Origin: Clostridium sp. JN-9
GTDB lineage: Bacteria; Bacillota; Clostridia; Clostridiales; Clostridiaceae
DNA: 64,000 nt
NCBI RefSeq assembly: GCF_004103695.1
Contig: NZ_CP035280.1
Coordinates: 1,054,001 to 1,118,000, forward strand
Direction: 5' to 3'
The translations under genes and the position numbers were made by a program. The notes beneath the pieces were generated by a model. It made no database searches. It was not told the origin of the DNA and worked only from the letters and a program-made list of their open reading frames with translations. How positions within the stretch are numbered: position 1 is the stretch's first letter; each line of letters opens with the position of its first letter. This document shows positions 1 to 8,657 of the stretch, in pieces.

Positions 1-1
1 A

Positions 2-67
2 TTAGGATGCAGCAGCGAAGAATTTGAAAAGAGGTGGATGGACTTCTTAGTTAAAAATTACAATTAA
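2..67 (+). CDS. C-terminal end of an unidentified protein (partial)
   Basis: This frame is open from the window edge and ends in TAA after 21 residues rich in Glu, Lys and aromatics (it ends LVKNYN). The other two forward frames hit stops within a few codons, so this is the most likely end of a gene starting upstream of the window. The fragment is too short to assign a family, and chance openness cannot be excluded. Confidence 0.3.
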   Translation, partial: LGCSSEEFEKRWMDFLVKNYN

Positions 68-110
68 AAATAATATTTATTTTGATTTTTTAATTGTTCT
101 TCATGGGAAA

Positions 111-134
111 GGAACGGTTTATGGTAACCGCCCC
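111..134. repeat. Degenerate inverted pair of the GGGACGGTTAA-type repeat
   Basis: GGAACGGTT is followed after three bases by GGTAACCGCCCC, so two diverged repeat units face each other and could form a hairpin just past the 3' end of the DUF1540 gene. It resembles the better-preserved copies near 3.2, 4.7, 8.5 and 50.5-51.1 kb. It may also act as a terminator for either flanking gene. Confidence 0.4.
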
Positions 135-148
135 TGAAAATGCTAAAG

Positions 149-325
149 TTAAGCCCTTGATTCTGGAGTAAATGTTGCACAGTCTGTTTCCTGCGAAGTA
201 TTAGCATTCCTATGTTCAACTTCAATCATTGATGCTGAGCAGTGATCTCCTGACATATAATAGTGACAGGTATTGACAACACATTTAATTCCCTGGTTAG
301 GCTGATTCAATTTTTCTGCTTTCAT
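149..325 (-). CDS. DUF1540-type small cysteine-rich protein
   Basis: A 58-residue protein preceded by a strong AGGAGG site seven bases before ATG. Cysteines lie at residues 15, 20, 29 and 49, in the spacing C-x4-C-x8-C-x19-C, within the pattern IKCVVNTCHYY...GDHCSA...TDCATF that is typical of the DUF1540 family in clostridia and bacilli. The cysteines probably bind a metal. The cellular role of the family is not established. It is a single gene, divergent from the next one, with a degenerate repeat pair directly downstream. Confidence 0.8.
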   Translation of the reverse strand: MKAEKLNQPNQGIKCVVNTCHYYMSGDHCSASMIEVEHRNANTSQETDCATFTPESRA

Positions 326-467
326 TTATATACCCTCCTAAAAATAAAATACTATCTACAAAAGTATTATTGGCAAAACTAACTTTTTTATTCTGGAAAT
401 GAAGGCTGGGAATAAATAATATTTTATTTATGATAGATAATTAAATTAATATTTTGGAGGTGAGATT

Positions 468-701
468 ATGTCAGAGGACAAAGAGAAAAAGGTTCTAGAA
501 AAAACAAGACGAAATTACTCGGAAATTCATACTATATCTGGAAACTTGTTTAAGGTTGATAGACATGAGGGAAAGAAAATCGCGGATGAAAGAAATGTGA
601 AAAATCCACTTGTAGCAGTGTTGATTGTATTAGCGGCCATTGGAGCCACCTGGCTGGTAGCATTTTTAATTTTATCTTTGAGCAAAATGTTAAGCCATTA
701 A
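468..701 (+). CDS. Small single-pass membrane protein, unknown function
   Basis: A 77-residue protein with a charged N-terminal half (about residues 1-45, rich in Lys, Glu and Arg) and one hydrophobic helix at about residues 46-71 (LVAVLIVLAAIGATWLVAFL). A GGAGGTGAG site lies just before ATG. The charged part is probably cytoplasmic. No family is recognised. The next gene in the same direction also encodes a small membrane protein, but the roughly 110-bp gap suggests separate transcription. Confidence 0.7.
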   Translation: MSEDKEKKVLEKTRRNYSEIHTISGNLFKVDRHEGKKIADERNVKNPLVAVLIVLAAIGATWLVAFLILSLSKMLSH

Positions 702-813
702 ATTGTTAATAATATTGAAACTTAATTGTCACTTAGTTGTAACAATAGCATAGTAGAATAAATATTAGTGACAAAAATTACAACCCTAAGGGTGGAAATG
801 GAGAAAAATCATA

Positions 814-1263
814 ATGGCACAAAAGGATAAAAAAACATCTAAGGAATCAAAAAGATTTTCAATATCAATTGTTATGTATGTAGCTGCTGTAATAGTTGCT
901 ATTCTTGGTATTACTGCATTAGTAAACAATATCATATTATTTAAAGGCACTGTGGCTCAATATGTAGCACAGGGATATGAGGCCTCAACGGTCAACAAAC
1001 TATTAATACCATCGCAACTGCTTCCTGGAATATTTGAACCAATTGCAGTATATTGGGGTATTGCACTAGTTTTGGTGGGCGCAGGAATCATTAATAAAAA
1101 AGTTTCAAAATGTTTGGTATTATTAGGTAAAGAAGAAGTTTGCAATAATTCTGCTGAAGAAAATATAATTGAGAAAAATGCCCATGAAGAAAACAATACA
1201 GAAATAAAAGAAACACCTCAGGATGCTGGAACAGTGGATAAAACTGCGGAAACTCAATCATAA
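814..1263 (+). CDS. Two-helix membrane protein with acidic tail, unknown function
   Basis: A 149-residue protein: a Lys/Ser-rich start, a hydrophobic helix at about 19-42 (IVMYVAAVIVAILGITALV), an external stretch, and a second helix at about 74-93. A low-complexity Glu/Asn/Thr-rich tail follows, probably cytoplasmic and disordered. Translation starts after GGAGAAAAATCATA. A hairpin terminator follows directly. No family is recognised. The layout resembles small stress or division-associated membrane proteins, but that is not evidence of function. Confidence 0.65.
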   Translation: MAQKDKKTSKESKRFSISIVMYVAAVIVAILGITALVNNIILFKGTVAQYVAQGYEASTVNKLLIPSQLLPGIFEPIAVYWGIALVLVGAGIINKKVSKCLVLLGKEEVCNNSAEENIIEKNAHEENNTEIKETPQDAGTVDKTAETQS

Positions 1264-1299
1264 ATAATATAATTATTTAGCAATTTTACTATTTTTATT

Positions 1300-1333
1300 A
1301 AGAACTTATCTTCAATAGATATGTTCTTTTTTA
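1300..1333 (+). terminator. Rho-independent terminator
   Basis: AAGAACTTATC pairs with GATATGTTCTT across a seven-base loop, followed by a T-run. It ends the transcript of the preceding membrane-protein gene before the proS promoter. Confidence 0.75.
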
Positions 1334-1409
1334 TTTAAAATATTTTATGCTATACTTTTCATTTAACCACTAGCTTATGTAAAATAAAGGGTATTGTTTC
1401 AATTACCTA

Positions 1410-1438
1410 TTGACAATACTTTTATAATTTTATATTAT
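1410..1438 (+). promoter_or_regulatory. Sigma-A type promoter of the proS T-box leader
   Basis: TTGACA and TATTAT are separated by exactly 17 bp, upstream of the T-box Stem I. This gives a near-consensus vegetative promoter and a leader of roughly 330 nt before proS. Confidence 0.7.
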
Positions 1439-1464
1439 TTTATCAAGAACACAAAATTAATAAA

Positions 1465-1700
1465 TACGTTACTAGGAAGAGGAAAAGTAAATATTATAAT
1501 CTTTTTAAAGAGAAGAAGTCATTGGTGGGAGACTTTTAAAAGAATAATTTTGAACCAGCCTCTGAGTTCTGCACTGAAGTAATAGTAGGCTGCAGCGGGA
1601 GTTTTCCGTTAAAACAATAAGTGAGTATATGAAAGTATACTAACGAGGGTGGTACCACCGATAACTCGGTCCCTATTGGGATCAGGTTTTTTTTATTTTT
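1465..1700 (+). promoter_or_regulatory. Proline-specific T-box riboswitch
   Basis: The T-box core GAGGGTGGTACCACCG (1645-1660) is followed by a terminator hairpin (GGTCCC/GGGATC, 1668-1683) and eight Ts. The Stem I base AGAGG (1478-1482) pairs with CCTCT (1559-1563). Inside it AGTA (1486-1489) faces GAACCAG (1552-1558), the expected loop-E arrangement with specifier codon CCA (proline) at 1555-1557. Uncharged tRNA-Pro should stabilise the antiterminator and turn on proS. Reading frames within this leader are not believed to be genes. Confidence 0.9.
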
Positions 1701-1774
1701 TGTAAAAAAGTTTTAAATTAAGGTAAACAACTCAAACTATAAATATAATGTTTATCTACATTGGAGGAGTAAAT

Positions 1775-3211
1775 ATGGGAAAACAGAAAAAATTTGTGGA
1801 AGAAATAACAGCAATGGATGAAGATTTTGCTAAGTGGTATACTGATATCGTAAAAAAGGCTGAACTTGTTGATTATTCATGTGTCAAAGGGTGTATGATT
1901 ATACGACCTTATGGATATGCAATTTGGGAAAATGCTCAAAAGTACTTGGATGGAAAGTTTAAGGAAATGGGCCATGAAAATGTATATATGCCTATGTTCA
2001 TACCTGAAAGTCTGCTTCAGAAGGAAAAAGATCATGTTGAAGGCTTTGCTCCAGAAGTTGCATGGGTAACTTATGGCGGCGGACAGGAACTTACAGAAAG
2101 ATTATGTGTTCGTCCTACATCAGAAACTTTATTCTGCGATCATTATGCAAAAATAATTCATTCTTATAATGATTTGCCAAAGAAGTATAACCAGTGGTGT
2201 TCTGTAGTAAGATGGGAAAAAACAACAAGACCATTTTTGAGAACAACCGAATTTTTATGGCAGGAAGGCCACACAGCCCATGCAACAGCTGAAGAATCCG
2301 AAAAAGAAACTATAGACATGCTAAATGTTTATGCTGATTTTTTTGAAAATATTTTAGCTATACCAGTTATTAAAGGACAAAAAACAGAAAAGGAAAAGTT
2401 TGCAGGAGCAGCTGCAACTTATACAATTGAAAGCTTGATGCATGATGGAAAAGCACTGCAAAGCGGTACATCTCATAACTTTGGAGATAATTTCTCAAAG
2501 GCTTTTAATATTCAATACACTGATAAAAATGGTAAGCTTCAATATGTATATCAAACCTCATGGGGGATGACAACCAGAATTATAGGTGCCATCATAATGG
2601 TTCATGGTGACGACAGCGGACTTAAGCTTCCACCTAAAATTGCTCCTACACAGGTTATGATAGTGCCTATTGCTCAGCATAAAGAGGGAGTTATTGAAAA
2701 GGCTCAAGAGCTTAAAGAAAGAATTTCAAAGGTAGCCAGGGTTGGCATTGATGTCAGCGATAAAATGCCTGGATGGAAATTCAATGAATATGAAATGAAG
2801 GGTATTCCAATTCGTGTGGAAGTTGGACCAAAGGATATAGAAAAAAATCAGGCAGTACTTGTTAGACGTGATACAAGAGAAAAGATATTTGTCTCTTTTG
2901 ATGAAATTGAAGCCAAAATTACTGAGCTATTAGATGATATTCAAAATTCTATGTATGAAAAAGCAAAACAGCACAGAGATAAAAATACTTACTCGGCAGT
3001 AACCTTAGACGAGTTTAAGAAAATTGCAGAAACCAAACCAGGATTCATAAAAGCTATGTGGTGCGGTGATAAGGCTTGCGAAGATAAGCTTAAAGAGGTT
3101 GCAGGAGTAACTTCAAGATGTATTCCATTTGAACAGGAAAAGCTTTCAGACAAGTGTGTATGCTGCGGAAAAGAAGCAAAGCACATGGTTTACTGGGGAA
3201 AGGCATACTAA
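1775..3211 (+). CDS. proS: Prolyl-tRNA synthetase, archaeal/eukaryal-like short type
   Basis: This 478-residue enzyme charges tRNA-Pro with proline. It is a class II synthetase: motif 2 is in the segment [25 protein letters not shown] and motif 3 in [26 protein letters not shown]. An anticodon-binding domain follows, and the C-terminus is a cysteine-bearing zinc domain (CGDKAC ... CVCCG) ending in KAY, as in the archaeal/eukaryal ProRS type that lacks the bacterial editing insert. The chosen ATG follows GGAGGAG by seven bases; an in-frame ATG nine codons earlier has no such site. The upstream proline T-box independently supports the assignment. Confidence 0.96.
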   Translation: MGKQKKFVEEITAMDEDFAKWYTDIVKKAELVDYSCVKGCMIIRPYGYAIWENAQKYLDGKFKEMGHENVYMPMFIPESLLQKEKDHVEGFAPEVAWVTYGGGQELTERLCVRPTSETLFCDHYAKIIHSYNDLPKKYNQWCSVVRWEKTTRPFLRTTEFLWQEGHTAHATAEESEKETIDMLNVYADFFENILAIPVIKGQKTEKEKFAGAAATYTIESLMHDGKALQSGTSHNFGDNFSKAFNIQYTDKNGKLQYVYQTSWGMTTRIIGAIIMVHGDDSGLKLPPKIAPTQVMIVPIAQHKEGVIEKAQELKERISKVARVGIDVSDKMPGWKFNEYEMKGIPIRVEVGPKDIEKNQAVLVRRDTREKIFVSFDEIEAKITELLDDIQNSMYEKAKQHRDKNTYSAVTLDEFKKIAETKPGFIKAMWCGDKACEDKLKEVAGVTSRCIPFEQEKLSDKCVCCGKEAKHMVYWGKAY

Positions 3212-3227
3212 AAGTAGGGGAAAAGTA

Positions 3228-3378
3228 GGGGACGGTTAACCTCTTAGAATTAAAAATCAGGGACGGTTAACAACTAACTAACTTTCAACTTTCAACTTTC
3301 AACTTTTAACTGAAGAATGGCGGTTAACAACTGACTAATTTTTAACTTCCAACTTTTAACTAAGGAATGGTGGTTAAC
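3228..3378 (+). repeat. Cluster of GGGACGGTTAAC repeats upstream of the RAYT gene
   Basis: Two good copies start at 3228 and 3260 (32 bp apart). Two degraded copies (GGCGGTTAAC at 3319, GGTGGTTAAC at 3369) follow, separated by pyrimidine/A-rich CAACTTT runs. Inverted copies lie on the other side of the transposase gene at 4727 and 4759, so the gene is bracketed by the repeat. Confidence 0.8.
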
Positions 3379-3440
3379 AATTTACCAATGTTTTCAAGTA
3401 AGTTGAATAACATCCTTTGTTGAAGTCAATACTATTAGCT

Positions 3441-3543
3441 ATATAATTTCATTTAGTAAATCACTATTTAAGTGAGCAAAAATACTGATGCTTCTACAAT
3501 TTTTTGAGAAGCTTAAATAACTGATTTACTTTGAAATCTATTT
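3441..3543 (+). repeat. 103-bp hairpin element, copy A
   Basis: A 103-bp sequence with 98 of 103 positions identical to the copy at 27082 and clearly related to 23968. AGTAAATCA...TATTTAAG pairs with CTTAAATA...TGATTTACT to form a long stem around a loop of roughly 38 nt that itself holds GCTTCT/AGAAGC. It ends 32 bp before the transposase start codon. Confidence 0.85.
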
Positions 3544-3575
3544 GGTTGAGTTTAACAAAGAATGGGGTGCTTTCA

Positions 3576-4490
3576 TTGCCAAGAACTGAAAGAATAAAAA
3601 TGGAAAATGCAATATATCATGTTATGGTGAGAAGTATAACCGAGGTTCCTTTGTTTAAAAAAGATGATGACAAAGACAAATACTTGAAACAGATGAAGGA
3701 TTATCAAACAATATTTGGATTCAAGGTATATGCTTATTGTATCATGACTAACCATGCACATTTTATAATCGATTCCAATGGGGCAGACATATCAAAAATA
3801 ATGCATGGATTGAATTTTAAATATGCAGTTACTTATAATAGGATTCATGATAGGCATGGACATGTGTTTCAAGATAGATTTAAGAGCAAAATAGTTGATA
3901 CTGATAGATATCTAATTACTTTATCAGCTTATATTCACAATAATCCTTTAAAAATAAAGGGTTATGAAAACTGTCCTGAAAAGTATAAATATTCAAGCTT
4001 AAAAGTGTATTTGGGTCTTAAAAAGGATGAAACAGGTCTTTTAGATGAAGCATATATAATGCAAATGCTAGGTGAAAATGCAAATAATGCAAGAGATAGG
4101 TATTTAAAGTTTGTATATATGTGTGACAAAGAAAAGCTAAAAAGGGAAATGGAATTTGAAGATGAAAAGACTGAGTATAGAAGTCAGAGAAAGGTACTGG
4201 TTAGAAATTTCAGCCCGGAGAAGATAATAGCCTTCATTTGTGAAGAAACAGGAACGGAAAAGCTAATGATGTATATGAAGAACAGCAGAAATAATAAGGA
4301 AGCAAGAGCATTAGCAGTGCTTTTAATGAGAAGCCTCTGTAATTTTAAAATTAAGCATATCTGCCAGATCCTTGGTAATATTACGGAATCTAGAGTTTCG
4401 AAGCTTTGTTCCGTAGGAGTTGAACTTATATCTACGGAGGATAGGTACAAGGATATTGTAAATAAATTTATTCTTCAGCAGGTTTCTTGA
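3576..4490 (+). CDS. REP-associated tyrosine (HUH/Y1) transposase, RAYT-like
   Basis: About 304 residues. The N-terminal Y1 transposase domain starts PRTERI..AIYHVMVR and holds the HUH pair in TNHAHFII and the catalytic Tyr in AYIHNNPLK. The C-terminal half (about residues 205-290, from SPEKIIAFICEE) resembles the helical DnaA-C-like domain often fused to this family. The TTG chosen follows GGGGTG; an in-frame TTG 15 codons earlier lies inside the adjacent hairpin element and has no binding site. RAYTs nick single-stranded DNA at short palindromic repeats. Here one hairpin element and a cluster of GGGACGGTTAA repeats lie upstream and inverted repeats downstream. No flanking insertion-sequence ends are evident. 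Confidence 0.85.
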   Translation: MPRTERIKMENAIYHVMVRSITEVPLFKKDDDKDKYLKQMKDYQTIFGFKVYAYCIMTNHAHFIIDSNGADISKIMHGLNFKYAVTYNRIHDRHGHVFQDRFKSKIVDTDRYLITLSAYIHNNPLKIKGYENCPEKYKYSSLKVYLGLKKDETGLLDEAYIMQMLGENANNARDRYLKFVYMCDKEKLKREMEFEDEKTEYRSQRKVLVRNFSPEKIIAFICEETGTEKLMMYMKNSRNNKEARALAVLLMRSLCNFKIKHICQILGNITESRVSKLCSVGVELISTEDRYKDIVNKFILQQVS

Positions 4491-4655
4491 AAAACTGTTA
4501 ATTAATTTTATAAAAAGTAATACATACCTTTATGATCATTTATTTTTTATACCAAATAAAAGATCTTATTTGTTTGCAATTTATTATATTGTACAAGCCC
4601 AAGAAGCATTATAAAATATCATTATTCAAAAATATGGAAGCTAATAGTTAAAAAT

Positions 4656-4702
4656 AAAATCTGCAAAACAAGTGCTAATTACACTTGTCTTGCAGATTTT
4701 TA
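4656..4702. terminator. Strong hairpin terminator after the RAYT gene
   Basis: AAAATCTGCAA.ACAAGTG pairs with CACTTGT.TTGCAGATTTTT, a stem of about 18 bp ending in a T-run. The complementary A-run on the other side lets it also terminate the converging pseudouridine operon. Confidence 0.85.
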
Positions 4703-4726
4703 ACTGAAAGTATTTAATTTTAAATT

Positions 4727-4770
4727 GTTAACCGTCCCTACTCATTTAATTCTAATCTGTTAACCGTCCC
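4727..4770 (-). repeat. Doublet of GGGACGGTTAAC repeats overlapping the psuG stop
   Basis: Two copies in minus orientation (GTTAACCGTCCC on the plus strand at 4727 and 4759) are 32 bp apart. The second one encodes the last residues of PsuG (GlyArgLeuThr) before the stop codon. Confidence 0.85.
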
Positions 4771-5675
4771 AACTCAACAGCCAACCTGGCGGCTACCTTT
4801 ACGTTACTGTACACAAGCTGTATATTGGAATCCAGGCTGGCTCCACCTGTTATATCTTTTACCTTTGCCAGAAGGAATGGGGTAGTTGCTTTGCCTTTAA
4901 TTCCTTGCTTATCTGCTTCCTTAAGTGCCTGGTCTATGGCTTTATTTATTGTGTCATAGTCCATTTGATATTGCTCTGGAATAGGATTTGCAACAATCAT
5001 CCCGCCGTTTAATCCTAAATCCCATTTCGCTTTAAGTGCTAATGCTAATTCTTTTTCACTATCTACACGGTAATCAACCTTAAATCCGCTTTTTCTTGTA
5101 TAGAAAGCCGGAAGCTCTTCAGTGCCAAATCCAACCACTGGAACGCCCTGAGTCTCAAGATATTCTAAAGTTAATCCAAGATCAAGTATTGACTTTGCTC
5201 CGGCACATACTACAGCTACATTTGTATGTGCAAGCTCCTGAAGATCTGCAGAAATATCAAAAGTCTGCTGAGCTCCTCTGTGTACTCCGCCGATTCCGCC
5301 TGTCCCAAATACTTTTATACCTGCCAAATTGGCAATTATCATAGTTGATGCTACAGTTGTAGCTCCATCTAATTTTTTTGAAATAATAAATGGAATATCT
5401 CTTCTGCTGGTTTTAACAACAGCTGTTCCTTTTTTACCTAAATACTCTATTTCATCTTTAGTAAGACCAACCTTCAATTTACCATTTAGAATGGCTATGG
5501 TAGCTGGAACTGCACCGTTATCTTTAACTATTTTTTCAACATTTAATGCGGTTTCCACATTTTGAGGATATGGCATTCCATGAGATATAATTGTGGATTC
5601 AAGGGCAACTATTGCTTTTCCCTCATTTAAAGCTTTTTTAACTTCTGGGTTAATGTCTAAGTATTTCTCTAGCAT
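4752..5675 (-). CDS. psuG: Pseudouridine-5'-phosphate glycosidase
   Basis: This 307-residue protein of the PsuG/IndA family reversibly splits pseudouridine 5'-phosphate into uracil and ribose 5-phosphate. Family hallmarks are ALESTIISHGMPYPQN near the N-terminus, the glycine-rich FGTGGIGGVHRGA at about 125-140, and CAGAKSILDLGLTLEYLET. The length is normal. The start codon lies just before the end of the upstream kinase gene (7-bp overlap), so the two are co-translated. The extreme C-terminus (GRLTD) is encoded by a copy of the dispersed GGGACGGTTAA repeat, so the native end was probably replaced or extended by repeat insertion. Confidence 0.93.
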   Translation of the reverse strand: MLEKYLDINPEVKKALNEGKAIVALESTIISHGMPYPQNVETALNVEKIVKDNGAVPATIAILNGKLKVGLTKDEIEYLGKKGTAVVKTSRRDIPFIISKKLDGATTVASTMIIANLAGIKVFGTGGIGGVHRGAQQTFDISADLQELAHTNVAVVCAGAKSILDLGLTLEYLETQGVPVVGFGTEELPAFYTRKSGFKVDYRVDSEKELALALKAKWDLGLNGGMIVANPIPEQYQMDYDTINKAIDQALKEADKQGIKGKATTPFLLAKVKDITGGASLDSNIQLVYSNVKVAARLAVELGRLTD

Positions 5676-6766
5676 AATTTTAACTCCTTCATTTTATTAT
5701 TTACATTTTCAATACTCATATTAGGATTAATAGTATTTTCATGTGACAATGCAAGAATGGATGCTGCTATGGCAAATCTTCCTGCATATTCTGTAGAAAA
5801 CTTTTTTAGGTAGCTGTAAACCAGAGCTGCTACAAAAGCGTCCCCTGCACCAGTTGCGTTTACTACCTTTATCTTAGGAGATTTGATTTTTCCATATTCA
5901 CTGCCGTTGTCATAGAAAATTCCATCTTCACCTAATGTAATAAACACATTTTTAACACCTTTATTCAGTAAATATTCTGCAGCCTTCTTTAAATCTTCAT
6001 CCTTATTAATTTTTATTCCTGTTAATATTTCCACTTCCAGCTTATTTGGCTTAATAGTATGAAAATATCCTATGAAATCCTTGACTTTTTGACATTTTGT
6101 GGTAGACACAGTATCAAGAAAAAAATCCACATCTTTAAAGTTTGTTAAAATATATTCAATAACATCTCTGGGAATATTGGTATCAATGACACAAACTGCA
6201 GAATTTTCAATAACCTGTTTTTTTGAAGCAATAAATCTGGGAGTAATTTTATCGAAAATATCCATATGTGCTATGGCTGCCTCCATGTCTCCGGTTTCAT
6301 TAAGAATAGATAAATAAGTAGAAGTGCTTTGCCCATCCATTATTAAGGATTCTTCCATGTTAAGGCCCATATCCCTGGCTTCATCTAATATTTTATTGCC
6401 ATAGATATCATTACCCACAGCACTAATAAGCCTTGTATTTATACCAAGTCTCACAAGATTTTCACCAACATTTCTTCCTACACCGCCTAAGGATATCTTT
6501 ACTTTCCCTGGGTTAGAATCATGAAGGATAAGTTTATTATTGGGGAATCCCTGAATATCTATGTTTGTTCCTCCAACAATACTTACATATTCATCTTCAC
6601 TTGCAACTATATAACCTTTTCCAAGTATACAGCCCTTTTTAAGTAAATTAGTTATATGAACTGCCACAGAAGAACGAGTAATATTTAATTCAGCAGCCAG
6701 CTCCTTTTGCGATATCATAGGCTTTTCTTTTATTAACTGTAAGATTTCTTTTTCTCTTTTTGTCAT
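5669..6766 (-). CDS. psuK: Pseudouridine kinase, PfkB family with N-terminal winged helix
   Basis: A 365-residue protein. Residues 1-55 form a winged helix-turn-helix (MTKREKEILQLIKEKPMISQ, then an ITRSSVAVHITNLLKKG recognition segment). Residues about 60-360 are a PfkB/ribokinase domain with GGTNIDIQG, GGVGRNVGENL and the catalytic motif NATGAGDAFVAALVYS near the C-terminus. It phosphorylates pseudouridine to the substrate of PsuG, whose gene it overlaps. The fused DNA-binding domain suggests it also senses substrate or regulates its own operon. No transporter gene is adjacent. Confidence 0.9.
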   Translation of the reverse strand: MTKREKEILQLIKEKPMISQKELAAELNITRSSVAVHITNLLKKGCILGKGYIVASEDEYVSIVGGTNIDIQGFPNNKLILHDSNPGKVKISLGGVGRNVGENLVRLGINTRLISAVGNDIYGNKILDEARDMGLNMEESLIMDGQSTSTYLSILNETGDMEAAIAHMDIFDKITPRFIASKKQVIENSAVCVIDTNIPRDVIEYILTNFKDVDFFLDTVSTTKCQKVKDFIGYFHTIKPNKLEVEILTGIKINKDEDLKKAAEYLLNKGVKNVFITLGEDGIFYDNGSEYGKIKSPKIKVVNATGAGDAFVAALVYSYLKKFSTEYAGRFAIAASILALSHENTINPNMSIENVNNKMKELKLC

Positions 6767-6882
6767 GGTGTACTCCTTAATATTTGCTTACGTAGTAATC
6801 ATTTGTTTACAATAATATATTATCACTGCTTAAAAATATGTCAATAGTGTTTATAAAACTTATATGAAGCTTGATGAAACTT

Positions 6883-7398
6883 TTAAAATTTATTTATATG
6901 AATTCTGGAAAAATCTAAATTATTCTCACTATAGGGATCTTTTGTTTCACCTTTATAGCCTATGGAAATTATACTTTCTATTCTGTAATTTTCTTTTATA
7001 TTAAGAAGTTCCCTTACATAGTCCTCTGCTGTTTTATCATCATTATGCTTCCTGTTTCTAATTTGAATCCAGCATGAGCCAATCCCCAAGTCCTCAGCTT
7101 CTAACTGCACAATAATAGAAGCTATAGAAGCATCTTCAATCCAGGTATCGCTAATACTTTCATCACCTATAATTACTATTCCAAGAGCTGAATTCTTTAA
7201 AAATAATGCACCAGGTTTACAGTTTGAAATCTTCTCCAGTAATTCCTTATTATCAATAAACATAAACTGCAGATGCTTTAAATTCCTTGAAGATGGCGCT
7301 AAAAGCAGTGCTTTCTTTAAAGATTCAATTTTATCCTCTTCTATACTATGCGCCTGATATTTCCTAATACTTCTTCTTTGTTTTAATAAATCTAACAT
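6883..7398 (-). CDS. Nitroreductase-family FMN oxidoreductase
   Basis: A 171-residue flavoprotein of the nitroreductase fold. The N-terminus MLDLLKQRRSIRKYQ matches the family's RRSIRxY motif, APSSRNLKHLQFMF is the FMN/dimer contact region, and the C-terminal ISIGYKGE matches the usual IGYP-type segment. The ATG chosen sits seven bases after GGAGG; an upstream in-frame ATG would add 17 unlike residues. Substrate unknown; members reduce nitroaromatics, quinones or flavins with NAD(P)H. It is transcribed alone, between the psu operon and a divergent oxidoreductase gene. A second paralogue lies at 36.9 kb. Confidence 0.85.
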   Translation of the reverse strand: MLDLLKQRRSIRKYQAHSIEEDKIESLKKALLLAPSSRNLKHLQFMFIDNKELLEKISNCKPGALFLKNSALGIVIIGDESISDTWIEDASIASIIVQLEAEDLGIGSCWIQIRNRKHNDDKTAEDYVRELLNIKENYRIESIISIGYKGETKDPYSENNLDFSRIHINKF

Positions 7399-7586
7399 TT
7401 TATTTCCTCCAAAATTATAATTTCTAATTCCATTACCATTATAGTACAAAAAAATAAATTGAATGTAATAAATGATATCTGATGGTATAATAAATTTGTA
7501 ATGCCGGAAACATTAGGCTTTATCTTGAAAACTGGATGAAATTCATATTATTTAATATTATTTAAATGGATTGGAGATTTATTATT

Positions 7587-8516
7587 ATGGATAGAAAACT
7601 TAAAATAGGAATAGTTGGACTTGGAAACATTGCACAAAAGGTTTATCTTCCTTTTCTTACTAAAGAGACGGACTGGAATTTAGTGGGGGCATATTCTCCT
7701 ACAGAAAGCAGAAGAAAACAAATATGCAAAGAATATAGAATTAAAGACTTTTCAAATCTAAGTAATTTAATCAGCAGCTGTGACGCTGTTTTTGTTCACA
7801 GTTCAACTGATTCCCATTTTCAAGTAATATCTGAAGCATTAAATATGGAGAAGGATGTTTATGTGGACAAACCTCTGGCTTCAACTGTTGAGCAATCTGA
7901 ACGATTAGTTGATTTAAGTAAAAGAAAAGGCAGAAAGCTTATGGTAGGCTTTAACAGACGATTTGCACCGATGTATATAGAAGCAAAAAAACAAGTTAAC
8001 AATGTGGCTTGGATAAGAGTAGAAAAGCATAGAATAAAATCAAGTTCACAAGTAGATTTCAAATTTACTCTGCTGGATGATTACATTCATTTAGTTGATA
8101 CTGCAAGATGGCTTGGAGAGCCTTCAGGACCCATTGAAGGGCATGTTGAAATTAATGAAAAAAATCAAATGATTTATGCTGAACATAATTATATTTCAGA
8201 GAATAAAAATCGAATCTTCCTTGCAATGCACAGAAGTGCGGGAACAAATCTGGAGCAGCTTGAGATTGTAGGTGAAAATGCAATAGTAAGGGTTAAAAAC
8301 ATGGATACTATGGAAATTGAAAGGGAAGGAAAGGTTATAACAAACAGTTCACCTTCCTGGGAGACAATTATTAAAAGAAGAGGATTTGAAGATGCAATAA
8401 TGCATTTTATAAATTCGGTTATTGGAGACACTGAGCCATCAATCAATGGTGAGGAAGCACTAAAATCGCAGATTCTTGTGAAACAGATCATTGAAAAAAC
8501 AGGGACGGTTAAGTAA
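7587..8516 (+). CDS. Gfo/Idh/MocA-family NAD(P)-dependent oxidoreductase
   Basis: About 309 residues. The N-terminal Rossmann fold carries GIVGLGNIAQKVYLPFL (GxGxxA dinucleotide motif), and VDKPLAS at about residue 92 is the conserved KP motif. The C-terminal half is the substrate-binding domain. The ATG chosen follows GGAG; an ATG seven codons upstream has no binding site. The substrate (sugar, inositol or other polyol) cannot be inferred, and no pathway partners are adjacent. The last four residues (GlyThrValLys) and the stop codon come from the repeat AGGGACGGTTAAG, the second gene in this window whose 3' end is made from that repeat. Confidence 0.88.
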   Translation: MDRKLKIGIVGLGNIAQKVYLPFLTKETDWNLVGAYSPTESRRKQICKEYRIKDFSNLSNLISSCDAVFVHSSTDSHFQVISEALNMEKDVYVDKPLASTVEQSERLVDLSKRKGRKLMVGFNRRFAPMYIEAKKQVNNVAWIRVEKHRIKSSSQVDFKFTLLDDYIHLVDTARWLGEPSGPIEGHVEINEKNQMIYAEHNYISENKNRIFLAMHRSAGTNLEQLEIVGENAIVRVKNMDTMEIEREGKVITNSSPSWETIIKRRGFEDAIMHFINSVIGDTEPSINGEEALKSQILVKQIIEKTGTVK

Positions 8517-8534
8517 AGATTGGGGACGGTTAAC
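8502..8534 (+). repeat. Doublet of GGGACGGTTAA repeats over the oxidoreductase 3' end
   Basis: Copies start at 8502 and 8522. The first lies inside the last codons of the Gfo/Idh gene, the second just past the stop codon. Confidence 0.85.
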
Positions 8535-8657
8535 CTGAAAATAAGGAGTCAACTTCTAAGGGATTAATAAAAATGTAAAAAGAACCACTAATTTTTTCAA
8601 AAAATGATATAATCAAGTTATGGATTATAATCAATAATAAATTGTGGGAGAATACAA

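Noticed and set aside
1394-1582. Open frame of 62 codons upstream of proS
   Set aside because: It lies inside the T-box leader and its promoter; the RNA structure explains the sequence.
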